Assembly (NCBI GenBank): GCA_963768715.1
Contig: CAVYJC010000009.1
Coordinates: forward strand, 124,001 to 188,000
Reading direction: 5' to 3'
DNA length: 64,000 nucleotides
Source of the DNA: DATKEJ01 sp963768715
GTDB taxonomy: Bacteria > Bacteroidota > Rhodothermia > Rhodothermales > DATKEJ01
Numbering within the stretch: position 1 is the first letter of the stretch; the number at the start of each line of letters is the position of its first letter. Shown here in pieces: positions 28,033 through 38,749 of this stretch. The notes beneath the pieces are model-generated. The model did not search any database and was not told the DNA's origin. It saw only the letters and a list, made by a program, of their open reading frames with translations. The position numbers and the translations under genes are program-made.

Positions 28033-28772
28033 ACGCCGTGAGGGGGCTCTAGACCGCAAGAGTGAGTACGTACGCTTCGCCAGGCAGAGCCCCAGTGCGT
28101 AGTACGCCTCCAATCTACTCGCACGTCAACACACGAGCAAGAAGTGCGCCGCCCACCCGGATGCCCAGGGTTAGACCGATTGCCACGTAGATGATCTGAG
28201 GCCACATAATGCGATTGTCTCGTTTTTTGGATACCGTCTACGATGCGCGCCACGCGTTGACCAATCGAATTGAAGATTTCAATCCGGACGTTGCCATCCT
28301 TCGGCAGCGCATATGCGATGTTGGTCGTCGGATTGAAAGGATTGGGATAATTGGCTCGGAGCATGAACTCGGTTGGGGCCTCGGGCTCGACCTTGATGGT
28401 CCTGGACTCCAACAGCCCGGTCGCCGACAAGATGTTGAAGTTCAGATCGGTGACTTCACCGACCGGCGCCTTTTCGTCCAAGGTGAACGTGAAGGTCGCT
28501 ATCTCGGACTTGCCGGGTTTGAGTACGCCAAGGCTAGCCGTGGTTGTCTCGAATGTGAGCCAAATCGGGATCGGGCCGAGCTCAAGCGAGACGTCTTTCA
28601 GTGGATGGCTCGTGGAGTTAAGGACTTCGAGCTCGATACGGTTGGATTCCGAGGCATAGGGAATGGCGTACGTCCCACGGTCCGAGACTTTGGCCACGGG
28701 CTGGGCAGACACTGTCACCAGGGCCGCCAGAACGAAATAAGAGGTTAGTGCCCACTTCATAGCTGTCCTCAC
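27972..28772 (-). CDS. secreted protein with truncated T9SS sorting domain
   Basis: 266 codons. Signal peptide (WALTSYFVLAALVTVSAQP), a single beta-sandwich (ELEVLNSTSHPLKDVSLELG ... TFTFTLDEKAPVGEVTDLNF), then a T9SS C-terminal domain that starts normally (LRANYPNPFNPTTNIAYALP, VRIEIFNSIGQRVARIVDG). After about residue 185 the typical tail (xWDGxxxxGxxVxSGVY...) is missing; the frame runs on through unrelated sequence and ends inside the 61-bp repeat. Without a complete sorting domain, export across the outer membrane is doubtful. I read it as a gene whose 3' end was replaced by recombination or decay. Confidence 0.7.
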   Translation of the reverse strand: MRTAMKWALTSYFVLAALVTVSAQPVAKVSDRGTYAIPYASESNRIELEVLNSTSHPLKDVSLELGPIPIWLTFETTTASLGVLKPGKSEIATFTFTLDEKAPVGEVTDLNFNILSATGLLESRTIKVEPEAPTEFMLRANYPNPFNPTTNIAYALPKDGNVRIEIFNSIGQRVARIVDGIQKTRQSHYVASDHLRGNRSNPGHPGGRRTSCSCVDVRVDWRRTTHWGSAWRSVRTHSCGLEPPHGVNNFKHQTLAPRRRGLKHQT

Positions 28773-28856
28773 TGAATATCAACAGTCGACTCGACAACGT
28801 CAGTTGAGTCACGCAGGTTCGCGTGACTTCGGGACCCGAGCGCAACCATCCGGCTC

Positions 28857-31760
28857 TTACTGGACTTCGGCATCAGAATCCAAAATCCTGTTTGTGTCAT
28901 TGCTGTTCCCGTGACTGTCGAAGAATCCCGCCGAAAGTGATCTTGTCCTGAACGTCAGGTTCGGACTCCCTCCATGAGGCACACGTTCAAACCTAGCCTG
29001 TGCAAGCACAACCCAGTCCGTTCCAAGATCGTAGCCGGGATTTTGACCTCCGCCGACGTCGGACGATGTAACGACGAGACGATAGTAGGCGCCATTCTCG
29101 TCGGCCTGTTGCACCGATTCGACCGCGTATCCAAGAAAACCACTTTCAGTTAAGACACCCGGGATCGTTTCGAGGTACTCGTAGTCGGCATCGCTGAAAT
29201 AGAAATCGAACGTGGCGGACCCGACCGTATTATCCGGCGCCAGATTCGTGTTTGCCTTCGCTTCGAGATTCACCCACAGCTTCTTTCCGCTCGAATTGAC
29301 CACGTTCAAACGTACGAATGCGCGGGGCGCCTGCTGAGGCGGCGATGTTGTCGGAAACACCTCCTCAAGCGTCTGTTTGAGCGAACCCAATCCATCCTCG
29401 ACTCCATCAAGGGTGTTCGTCATCCAGGTGTTGAAATCCAAGGTATCAACGACGGCGTCCATGTCGTAGTCACTCGAAACGTAGGCGGTCTCCCCTGCCT
29501 TCGACGCTTCGGTCCACTCGTTGAAATCGGGGGCGGTCACCTGACCGTCACGATTTGCGTCTCCGGTCCACATGGCATACCGACCGTCGCTCAAGAGGAC
29601 TTGAGCAGGCCTGCCGGTCGTTTCCAGTGCATGGCCGGTCGTGAAGTCGTGCGTCGGCCTTGTCTGCGCGAAGTTGACCAGCGTGTCGCTCGCGACCACT
29701 ACGTGATTTCGATGTTGAACGGCAATCCGAAACGAACCGGCCGGTACAACGGTCTGTGAGACGACCACGTTGCCGTCTCGGTCCAGGATACCGGGACTTA
29801 CGGACACAACCGAACTGTCCGTGAACACAAAGACGAGCACCCAATCGATGGCATACTTGGGGACGACGGTAAGGGACTCGGTCCCGTGGAAGTCCCAAGG
29901 ACCCTCCTTTAGAACACCAAATGACTGGTTCAGGGGAATGTCATCGTGCGTCGGGTCGTTCGTACCCGTCGACATTTGGCCGGTTGCAGTGGAGTATGCC
30001 CCTTCCAACAAGACCTTGACCTCCAGAATAGGGGGAAGATGCGAAAGCGCGTCCTCAATGCTGCCATTCAGCAGTTCGTATCCCTCGGTCGTGATCGTCG
30101 CTCCGTTTTCTTGCTCTACTTGAGCTAGCGCGCTGCCGAGGAGACTCGCGGCCCATGTAGAGTCACCGGATGTAATTGCAAGACTTGCATCTTGCAGGAC
30201 GCCTCCAAGATCGTTGACCAGCACCGAATCCGTAATCCAACCTTGATCCTCGGCAAGGCCTGGATACATGGCAATCCTGTCGATCAGCGCACCGAGATCA
30301 AAGGGCCCAGCCAAGGCAAAACTGTTTTGCAGCCACAGAACGAGGTCCTCTCCCGACACCTGACCGTCCAGGTTGAAATCCGAGGATAGATATCCTGTCT
30401 CTCCAAGATGAGTCGCCCATATCAGGGAATCGGCCGCCGTCACGAGGGAGTCTGCGTTCGCGTCGCCCGCCCACATGGCGTAGATGCCGGGCTCGACCTC
30501 CTTCTGAGCATTGGTTCCGAGGGCGTGACCTGTTGTGAAGTCGTGCAGGAGCAAAGGCCCGCGGAAGGAAACCATGGTATCGGATACTACCGAAACGTGA
30601 TTCCGATGGTCAACAGAAATCCGGTACGGTCCCTTGGAGGTCGGGTTGTAAACGTGGGCGCGTACCTGTCCATGGGGGCCGAGCGCAGCGACCCTTTGTC
30701 CAACGATGTTCTGCGTAGAGTCCAGGAGCGTGACCAGAACCCAATCGGTTCCACTGCCGTCTCCTGTCTGCCGTCGTTGATTCCACGGAGGATCCGAGTA
30801 CGGAGTCTGGTTGTCGCCGGGCCCGCTTCCCGCGAGCATGGTTGTCGTCATTGCCGGTACGAACGTGGTCCAGGTTGTTAGCGTATCGTCGTACGGTCCC
30901 ACGTACGCACCCTCCAGGTAGACCTTGAGACGAACCTCAGGGTACCTGTCAAACTCGACCGGAGGGTGTGTCTCTCCACGTGACAGCATCATTTCTCCAG
31001 CCCCCACTTCGGCAATGATGGCGTATCCGCTGCCGCTGTACTCTCCTTGAAACGCATCATACAAAGTCTGGGCGCAGTCCCCACACCGGAGATCCTCGGA
31101 GAAGGCGGCAGCGATAAGAGCCCACTCCTCGACGTAGTCCGGAACGTCCGTCCTGTCCCGCAGAGCTTCCGACGCCGCAACAGCATCAAAAATGGATGGG
31201 TCTCCCGAATAACCATACCGAAACGCGTAGTTATCGTCAATCAGCCTCAACGTGTCTTTCACGCCCTCGGGAATGGACGCATCAAGAACTTCAAACTGCG
31301 CCGAGGCGAGTTCCTGCTGATTGTAGTAGTCATCTGGATGAGAGATTGCCACAGACAACGTATACGTTCCGTTTTGATCCCACGTGGGCCACGATGCCTG
31401 CAAGAGAAAGGAAACATCTCGAGACATGCCGGGCTGATACGTAATCTTCCCTCTGGCAAATGTGGGTGGAGGCAATCGAACTTCGCCTACGTCGTATCGA
31501 AGCCTGCTGACCTCCTCACCATCCGGCGCAGTAAGAGTCCAGCGCCACATCCTCGGTATGGAAGTCGGCTCGCTATAGGAGTGCGAGAGCGTGTCGGTGT
31601 TTGTGACGGTAAACGTGACGATCACCGGCTCGTATAGCTCGTACGTCTCCTTGTCGGTCGAGAGCGTGGCCGAGGGCCACTGCCAATCGCCATACGTCTG
31701 TGCGTACGAACTGGCGCTGAGGTACAGGCTGAAGATTGCTATGGTTACGTTTCTTTTCAT
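28857..31760 (-). CDS. large secreted dockerin-like/repeat protein
   Basis: About 967 residues, exported (IAIFSLYLSASSYAQ). The N-terminal Ig-like domain begins ATLSTDKETYELYEPVIVTF. Two copies follow of a module common in surface proteins of this lineage: a beta domain with RISVDHRNHVSVVSDT or RIAVQHRNHVVVASDT, then HDFTTGHAL, then a dockerin-like Ca-binding segment (YAMWAGDANADSLVTAADS; YAMWTGDANRDGQVTAPDF) with paired DxNxDG loops. The C-terminal part (about 830-967) resembles a cohesin-like beta fold, and no T9SS domain is visible. ATG 31760 is preferred to GTG 31766. It starts six bases from the stop of the broken protease gene, so the two form an operon. Confidence 0.8.
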   Translation of the reverse strand: MKRNVTIAIFSLYLSASSYAQTYGDWQWPSATLSTDKETYELYEPVIVTFTVTNTDTLSHSYSEPTSIPRMWRWTLTAPDGEEVSRLRYDVGEVRLPPPTFARGKITYQPGMSRDVSFLLQASWPTWDQNGTYTLSVAISHPDDYYNQQELASAQFEVLDASIPEGVKDTLRLIDDNYAFRYGYSGDPSIFDAVAASEALRDRTDVPDYVEEWALIAAAFSEDLRCGDCAQTLYDAFQGEYSGSGYAIIAEVGAGEMMLSRGETHPPVEFDRYPEVRLKVYLEGAYVGPYDDTLTTWTTFVPAMTTTMLAGSGPGDNQTPYSDPPWNQRRQTGDGSGTDWVLVTLLDSTQNIVGQRVAALGPHGQVRAHVYNPTSKGPYRISVDHRNHVSVVSDTMVSFRGPLLLHDFTTGHALGTNAQKEVEPGIYAMWAGDANADSLVTAADSLIWATHLGETGYLSSDFNLDGQVSGEDLVLWLQNSFALAGPFDLGALIDRIAMYPGLAEDQGWITDSVLVNDLGGVLQDASLAITSGDSTWAASLLGSALAQVEQENGATITTEGYELLNGSIEDALSHLPPILEVKVLLEGAYSTATGQMSTGTNDPTHDDIPLNQSFGVLKEGPWDFHGTESLTVVPKYAIDWVLVFVFTDSSVVSVSPGILDRDGNVVVSQTVVPAGSFRIAVQHRNHVVVASDTLVNFAQTRPTHDFTTGHALETTGRPAQVLLSDGRYAMWTGDANRDGQVTAPDFNEWTEASKAGETAYVSSDYDMDAVVDTLDFNTWMTNTLDGVEDGLGSLKQTLEEVFPTTSPPQQAPRAFVRLNVVNSSGKKLWVNLEAKANTNLAPDNTVGSATFDFYFSDADYEYLETIPGVLTESGFLGYAVESVQQADENGAYYRLVVTSSDVGGGQNPGYDLGTDWVVLAQARFERVPHGGSPNLTFRTRSLSAGFFDSHGNSNDTNRILDSDAEVQ

Positions 31761-31765
31761 TGACA

Positions 31766-32651
31766 CTATTCGTGATCGATAAGCCAGAAACCTCGCTTGA
31801 TCCTCAAATCAATCTCTCCCCTGTCTCCCACGAGGAAACTGTCAACACTGGCAGGGCCCAAGCCCTGCCTCATGACGGAATTTCCTCCTTCAGGGTGATA
31901 CTCAGATGTTGATAGTGCGTGGAACAACTCATGCAGCATCGTACGGCGGATCGACTCCGAGAACGAAGATTCCATGACATAGCCGTCTTCTGCAGCGTCG
32001 TTGTTAATCAAAGGGAGACCATTTTTGTCGTCGACCGGTTCATTCAGCAGTTCGAACGGCGAAATATTATCATTGTTATCCTCGTCGTTGTTGAGATCAA
32101 AACCATAGTACCCTGAGCGCCAAAATGTCTCGGGATGTTTGCGGGACAACGGGGGCTCCGTTGTTGCCCAGTACCGAAAGAAATGAAAGGCTTTCTCCGG
32201 GATCGAGTTGCGTCCGGCGTCATAATACGCCTCGTGACTATTCGGATAGACGGTTGACACGAAGACGTCCTTCCGTGTCCCCAGGGCCCATCCCTACGAC
32301 ATGCCCGAGTTCGTGCAACGTAGTCATCCGTATGATGTCGATGGCATTCTGTCCGACGGAGAGTCCGTCGAGTGAATCATTGGCCGTGGTCGGCGACAGG
32401 AGGTCCAAAGGATTCACGAGCCCGAATCCGCCGGCAACACCTGCGGATTCGTATGGAAGAAGGTAGAGGGTCGCCTCCACTTGCGACGCTCCTACATTCG
32501 AACCCGATATATGACCCGAGGATAAGTACCCGCGGAATCGTCGCAACAAATGGGACTTCGAGTTCTCCTCGGCGTCATCGCCAAGCACTCCGCTCGTAGC
32601 AGGGACGGCTAACGCAAGCAGCTAGACCGTCAAAACGCGAAGGATCTTCAC
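31766..32651 (-). pseudogene. secreted zincin-type metalloprotease, amber codon and +1 frameshift
   Basis: Exported protein with two HExxH motifs: TLHELGHVVGMGPGD in the first frame and MLHELFHALSTSEYHPEGG, followed by NSVM, in the second; the latter is the full HExxHxxxxxYH-Met-turn type. The signal peptide begins at GTG 32651 (VKILRVLTV), is cut by an in-frame TAG at 32622-32624, and continues LLALAVPATSG in the same frame. Near 32266-32272 one extra base shifts the frame (GDTE continues as DVFVSTVYPNSHEAYY), after which the original frame stops at TAG 32238. The two intact-looking catalytic motifs suggest recent damage or sequence errors. A matrixin/peptidase M10-like family is likely but not certain. 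Confidence 0.72.
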
Positions 32652-32712
32652 CGCGCAGGCTTCCCGGCGGAATCGGACCAACGGGATACCAGTCAAAGGC
32701 CTGGCGACACCT

Positions 32713-32773
32713 TCAAGTCTGGTGTTTGAAGCCCCGCCTGCGCGGGGCCAAGGTTTGGTGTTTGAAGTTATTC
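32713..32773. repeat. 61-bp direct repeat, copy 2, adjoining tRNA-Leu
   Basis: Second copy of the repeat at 27972-28032 (two mismatches seen). It ends two bases before the 3' end of tRNA-Leu, so it sits directly downstream of that gene. Confidence 0.9.
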
Positions 32774-32774
32774 G

Positions 32775-32859
32775 TACCGAGGGCGGGAGTCGAACCCGCA
32801 CGGAGCTAAGCTCCAACGGATTTTAAGTCCGTTGCGTCTACCAATTCCGCCACCCCGGC
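32775..32859 (-). tRNA. tRNA-Leu (anticodon UAA)
   Basis: 85-base class II tRNA on the minus strand. Acceptor GCCGGGG pairs with CCTCGGT (two G-T pairs). The D arm has TGGCGGAATTGGTAGACGC. The anticodon stem ACGGA/TCCGT encloses CTTAAAA, giving anticodon TAA. A variable arm follows (GGAGCTTAGCTCC), and the T arm GCGGG-TTCGACT-CCCGC is intact. CCA is not encoded. Confidence 0.96.
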
Positions 32860-32895
32860 AGAGCGATCTGGGGGAAGATAGGTCACTTTGGGATG

Positions 32896-33008
32896 AGTGC
32901 GGCGTGCCAGGTGCGGCGTGCGGCGTGCGGCGTGCAAGGTGCCGCGTGCGGAGTGCGGCGTGCCAGGTGCCGCGTGCGGAGTGCGGCGTGCAAGGTGCGG
33001 CGTGCATG
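32896..33008. repeat. degenerate GTGC-rich tandem repeat
   Basis: About 113 bases made of imperfect copies of GTGCGGCGTGC and GTGCCGCGTGCGGA units. The longest recurring block, of ~40 bases (GGCGTGCCAGGTGCCGCGTG and what follows), appears nearly twice. Open frames across it translate to low-complexity His/Ala/Arg and are not genes. It lies between tRNA-Leu and the end of the regulator gene. Confidence 0.85.
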
Positions 33009-33009
33009 C

Positions 33010-35202
<2,193 letters not shown>

Positions 35203-35505
35203 GATGTCTACCGTTCTGGTCTTAACGATTCTGGAACTGTGATATGTACTCGGTACAGTTCCGTTTCAGTCTGGGAGACGTCTCCCTCTTGCTTGCCTCA
35301 TCAGGATGTCATCGGCTGATGATCAGCTAAATATAAGTCTATGATAAGAGTGGACGCCCATAGAATTCGTTAACTGTGGGCAGTCGGTTCGGCCAAAGCC
35401 TAATCTGACCCAAGATTGACACGAATACTCCATGGGCGATCTACCTCGTCGCTTCTTTCTTGAGGTGATGTGACAGTCCAACCATAGAAAGCCAACAGAC
35501 AAGAT
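35203..35505. other. 303-base divergent intergenic region
   Basis: Between the regulator (minus) and the OmpA-like gene (plus). No gene. It holds two palindromes: 35273-35286 and GCTGAT-G-ATCAGC at 35315-35327, followed by an A/T-rich stretch (AAATATAAGTCTATGATAAG) suitable for promoter elements toward the OmpA-like gene. Confidence 0.5.
35273..35286. promoter_or_regulatory. possible operator palindrome
   Basis: GGGAGACGTCTCCC is a perfect 14-base palindrome ~71 bases upstream of the winged-helix regulator start, in the region shared with the divergent OmpA-like gene. Its placement suits a regulator site; there is no direct evidence of binding. Confidence 0.3.
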
Positions 35506-36234
35506 ATGCGAATCCATTCTGCCAAAACGCAACCTCTTCACGGCGACCATTCAGCCACCGTCCGTTTCGGACGTGGGCAGGTCGCACTCGTTCTGATGCT
35601 TGCGCTGTCGCTCTTCAGCTGCTCGAGTCTGAACAAGACCGAGAAAGGAGCGGCGGTCGGAGCCGGGGCCGGGGCCGTCGTCGGCGGCGTCATCGGCAAG
35701 ATGGTCGGGAGCACGGCGAAAGGCGCCATCGTCGGCGCCGTCGTCGGAGGTACCGCGGGCGCCGTGATCGGACGCCAGATGGACAAGCAGGCGGCCGAGC
35801 TCGACAAGGAATTGAAGGACGCCGAGGTCACGCGCGTCGGCGAGGGCATTGTGGTCACATTTGACTCAGGACTGCTTTTTGATTTCGATTCGGCCTCGCT
35901 TCGCACGGAAGCGGAGAAGAACCTTTCGAACCTCGCAGAGAGCCTCTCCGAGTATGACAATACGGAACTGCTAATCGTTGGGCACACCGACGACATCGGG
36001 TCCGAGACCTACAACGATCGTCTGTCTGTCCGTCGCGCCGAATCGGCTGCGAGCTACATCTACACGAAGGGCATTGAACCGAGCCGGGTGACCACGATGG
36101 GTAAAGGAGAATCAGATCCCATCGCTACGAATGACACTGAAGAGGGTCGCCAGCTCAACCGCCGTGTGGAGGTTGTCATTTATGCCAGCGAGGCCTACCG
36201 CGATGCGCTCGAAGCAAAATATGGGAACTCCTGA
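35506..36234 (+). CDS. OmpA-family lipoprotein with glycine zipper
   Basis: Outer-membrane lipoprotein of 242 residues that anchors the envelope to peptidoglycan. The lipobox LALSLFSC ends near residue 40. A glycine-zipper segment follows (AAVGAGAGAVVGGVIGKMVG, AIVGAVVGGTAGAVIG), then a charged helix and an OmpA C-terminal domain (VTFDSGLLFDFDSASLR, IVGHTDDIGSETYNDRLSVR, RQLNRRVEVVI) with the Asp/Arg residues that bind diaminopimelate. Same architecture as YiaD/Pal-like proteins. A shorter paralogue of its zipper half lies at 37999-38316. Divergent from the beta-propeller regulator. Confidence 0.92.
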   Translation: MRIHSAKTQPLHGDHSATVRFGRGQVALVLMLALSLFSCSSLNKTEKGAAVGAGAGAVVGGVIGKMVGSTAKGAIVGAVVGGTAGAVIGRQMDKQAAELDKELKDAEVTRVGEGIVVTFDSGLLFDFDSASLRTEAEKNLSNLAESLSEYDNTELLIVGHTDDIGSETYNDRLSVRRAESAASYIYTKGIEPSRVTTMGKGESDPIATNDTEEGRQLNRRVEVVIYASEAYRDALEAKYGNS

Positions 36235-36298
36235 CACGACCGAATCACGATCGCTCGATGCGTGGACCTGGACAAGTTCGCACGCACCGCTATCGACC

Positions 36299-36976
36299 AT
36301 GACCTACACGTTCCATTATATCACCGGTGCTTTCGGCCTCGTGCTGATGGGTTGTTTGGGTAGTCCCAACCATTCCCGCGACGCTGCGACAGATCTGGAA
36401 CGCGAGATTCAAGAAAGTCTCGACGGTATGGAGTTCCGCTTGCAACGACTGCAATCGGCGGATTCCACATCCGACAGCGTCGAAGAGACGCTGGAACAAT
36501 TGCGGAGCCATCGCGAAGCAATCCGAAAGGAGCTCGATCGCGTCGTTGCGACGCGCGACACGGCCGCCGACTCGATCGAAATCGATCTCAGGCTGCAGCT
36601 GGAAGATCTCGCGATTCGCTACGAAACCGTCCGGCTGGGACGGTTCCAATCAAGGGACCTTTTCGAGGAGGCGGTTGACGCCCGCTTCGAGGATCTTGAT
36701 CGTGAACTGGCCCTGCTCGAGGGCGACATCTTCCAGGAAGATCTCCGGAACAGATTCGAGCCGACTCTGGCTCGTCTTTACGGCCTCCGGAACGATGTCG
36801 CTTTGCTCCTGGCCGAAACGTCGGCCGCTCCCGATAAGGACTTTGAGCGCTACCGGAAAAGATTGGCCGCTGCCATCGGGAGACTAGACATCATGCTGGC
36901 CCACGCGACGGTCCAAGTCGATCGCGCGTTTGACGCCAGGCATCCTGTCCGTTCGATGAACAAACTGTGGTTATAG
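36299..36976 (+). CDS. coiled-coil lipoprotein ending NKLWL
   Basis: About 225 residues from ATG 36299, which opens a short lipoprotein-like signal (ITGAFGLVLMGC). The rest is strongly helical and charged with heptad-like spacing (ATDLEREIQESLDGMEFRLQ, EETLEQLRSHREAIRKELDR), consistent with coiled coil. The C-terminus is FDARHPVRSMNKLWL. The paralogue at 38750-39454 shares the whole layout and ends LNKLWL. I know no family name. It lies 65 bases after the OmpA-like gene and 34 before the beta-barrel gene: one operon. The frame extends upstream to 36131, overlapping OmpA, but without signal-peptide logic. Confidence 0.75.
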   Translation: MTYTFHYITGAFGLVLMGCLGSPNHSRDAATDLEREIQESLDGMEFRLQRLQSADSTSDSVEETLEQLRSHREAIRKELDRVVATRDTAADSIEIDLRLQLEDLAIRYETVRLGRFQSRDLFEEAVDARFEDLDRELALLEGDIFQEDLRNRFEPTLARLYGLRNDVALLLAETSAAPDKDFERYRKRLAAAIGRLDIMLAHATVQVDRAFDARHPVRSMNKLWL

Positions 36977-37010
36977 CGACCGCAGCTAACAATAAAAAAC
37001 GAGATTTGAC

Positions 37011-37514
37011 ATGCAAATGACCAGAAATGACAGAAGACCGACACCGATACAGTTCGGTTTGGGCCTTGCGGTCCTGCTGGTCGGGCTCCTGTTTACCACC
37101 CATACATCCGTCGCGCAAAACCGTTCGATCGGATCCGTCGGCCTTGGCGGCCAGATCGGGGATCCATCCGGGGTTACCCTCAAGTTTCGTAATCCGGCCG
37201 GTGTCTCCTACGATTTCATGGCAGCATGGGACACGGGCGACTTCTTCTTTCTGAACGTGCACGGCCTGCTCGAAAAGCCTATCGAGCGACACAACAATGT
37301 CCACGTCTTCTACGGCCCCGGTGGCTACATCGGTCTTCGTGATCGCGGCCGGCGCAACGACGACGATAGTGTCTTTGGGATAAGCGCCGAGGTAGGTCTC
37401 GGCGTCATTCTCGAGCAGTTTGAGCTTTACGGCCAACTGATTCCTCGACTCGATCTGACGCCCTCCACTGATGGGGATGTCGGCGCTGGAATCGGTGTCC
37501 GCTACTACTTCTGA
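37011..37514 (+). CDS. outer-membrane beta-barrel protein, unknown function
   Basis: 167 residues: signal peptide (FGLGLAVLLVGLLFTTHTSV, cleaved near AQN) followed by alternating beta strands (SIGSVGLGGQIGDPSGVTLK, GVSYDFMAAWDTGDFFFLNV, GISAEVGLGVILEQFELYGQ) and a C-terminal aromatic GIGVRYYF fitting the BAM recognition signal. Small 8-strand barrel likely. The second half of the duplicated module lacks a copy of this gene. Followed 80 bases later by hairpin element A. Confidence 0.75.
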   Translation: MQMTRNDRRPTPIQFGLGLAVLLVGLLFTTHTSVAQNRSIGSVGLGGQIGDPSGVTLKFRNPAGVSYDFMAAWDTGDFFFLNVHGLLEKPIERHNNVHVFYGPGGYIGLRDRGRRNDDDSVFGISAEVGLGVILEQFELYGQLIPRLDLTPSTDGDVGAGIGVRYYF

Positions 37515-37594
37515 TACTCTTAACCAACAAATTTCCCGGAAGCTGTAAAAAAGGAAGCAACCACGCAGAGCCCAAGGATGGGCAATCCGGGAGG

Positions 37595-37691
37595 CATACC
37601 CGGTACCCGAGTCTCGACATTAAGACTGGTTTCATTAACTGGTGGGTACACACACGCGTCGAGAAATACGGGTACCGGGTTATGTTTTTTT
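37595..37691 (+). repeat. conserved hairpin element A with T-run
   Basis: Arms CATACCCGGTACCC (37595-37608) and GGGTACCGGGTTATG (37670-37684) pair with one bulged base. An inner stem TCTCGAC (37612-37618) pairs with GTCGAGA (37658-37664), and seven T follow. A homologous element is at 39549-39648. It probably terminates transcription; the two-stem plan with a bulge recalls integron attC sites, but GTTRRRY boxes are not met. It lies in the 484-base gap between the barrel gene and the small zipper gene, which otherwise holds no supported gene. Confidence 0.75.
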
Positions 37692-37998
37692 GGTGGGTGC
37701 TCAGTCGGTGACGCCGTTGAAAACCCCTGTACCGCAGCGAACTGCCCGGCCTGGTCGTTTTGAGTCATCGAGGTTCTGTTCCCCCTCGCCATCACTGCTT
37801 GCTAATGGCCCAAAGGGACTAGCTCCGTTTCCGATCCTCTGGTCGATTGCGAAGGAGTAAGATTTGATCGACCATAATGTGGCCGTATTGCCGCCTGATG
37901 CTTGGAACAGGTCGGTGTCGTGGTGAACTTTGCGTCGAGCAACCGGCCATGCAATCGAGAACGTGGGTCCATTCACCGTTCACGTGGTGGAGAATCCT

Positions 37999-38316
37999 AT
38001 GAAAGCGTCAAATAAAGCTGAACGAGAAGACACAGATTTGCGAGCCAACACATACGGATCGGGATGGGTCGTGACATCGATCATCGCCCTCTCGGTAATT
38101 GGTTGGGCCGACGTGAGGAACACAGAGAGGCAGGCCATTGTGGGCGCGGGCGCAGGAGCCGCCGTGGGCGGAGTCATTGGACGGACCGTCGGAAGCATCA
38201 CCAGCGGGGCGATTGTTGGAGCAATCGTGGGAGCCGCTGCGGGTGCCATTATCCGTCACTCCATTCCGGTGACCGTAGGACGTGACGGGGCCGAGGCGCC
38301 TTGGCCGAATCCTTGA
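37999..38316 (+). CDS. small glycine-zipper membrane protein (truncated OmpA-lipoprotein paralogue)
   Basis: 105 residues from ATG 37999 (GGTGGAG six bases upstream). A hydrophobic segment (WVVTSIIALSVIGWADV) is followed by a glycine zipper (AIVGAGAGAAVGGVIGRTVG, AIVGAIVGAAAGAII) nearly identical in pattern to the OmpA-like protein at 35506, including the preceding NTERQ versus KTEKG. It then stops after a Pro/Gly-rich tail, with no OmpA domain and no lipobox Cys. It is either a decayed duplicate or a stand-alone zipper protein that inserts in membrane. Confidence 0.7.
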   Translation: MKASNKAEREDTDLRANTYGSGWVVTSIIALSVIGWADVRNTERQAIVGAGAGAAVGGVIGRTVGSITSGAIVGAIVGAAAGAIIRHSIPVTVGRDGAEAPWPNP

Positions 38317-38749
38317 CCCTCGGATAGACAAGCACGGATTTCACTCCTGTCGCCGGCGCAGATCTGCTCACAACATCATGATCGCACAAACGACCATGGT
38401 TTTGGCCCGCCGCAGTGTGTGATGTAAGCGGGCGACGGTTGCGTCGGACCACCGGTCGGTCTGGTCCGTGTTTCAAGAGAACTAGATCCCTTTTCCATCG
38501 CTTGGGCGATTGTTCGCAAGGTCGATTTAGTCGAACCTGAATTCAGTTCCAGCGCACGGTGACGTTGATGCAGTGAAGCGGGCGTGTCGTGACGAGCGAC
38601 CAGAATCTTTCGCCGAGCGGGATGACGATCCGATTCAGTGATCTGTAACGCTTGAGCGTGTCAAAACGCTCGCGGAGCCGTACACGGGGTAACAGTCTCT
38701 TCTCCCTCGTCGAGTCTCTCAAAGACGAATTCGTTAGTGAGCCCGATAA
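38317..38749. other. 433-base gap inside duplicated module
   Basis: Occupies the place where the first module copy carries the OmpA domain, but I find no OmpA-like peptide in any frame. A 71-codon minus-strand frame (38543-38758) is open but unrecognised. Probably decayed or replaced sequence. Confidence 0.45.

Noticed and set aside
32896..33008. CRISPR array
   Set aside because: Repeat units are short, imperfect and contiguous, without unique spacers; no cas genes in the window.
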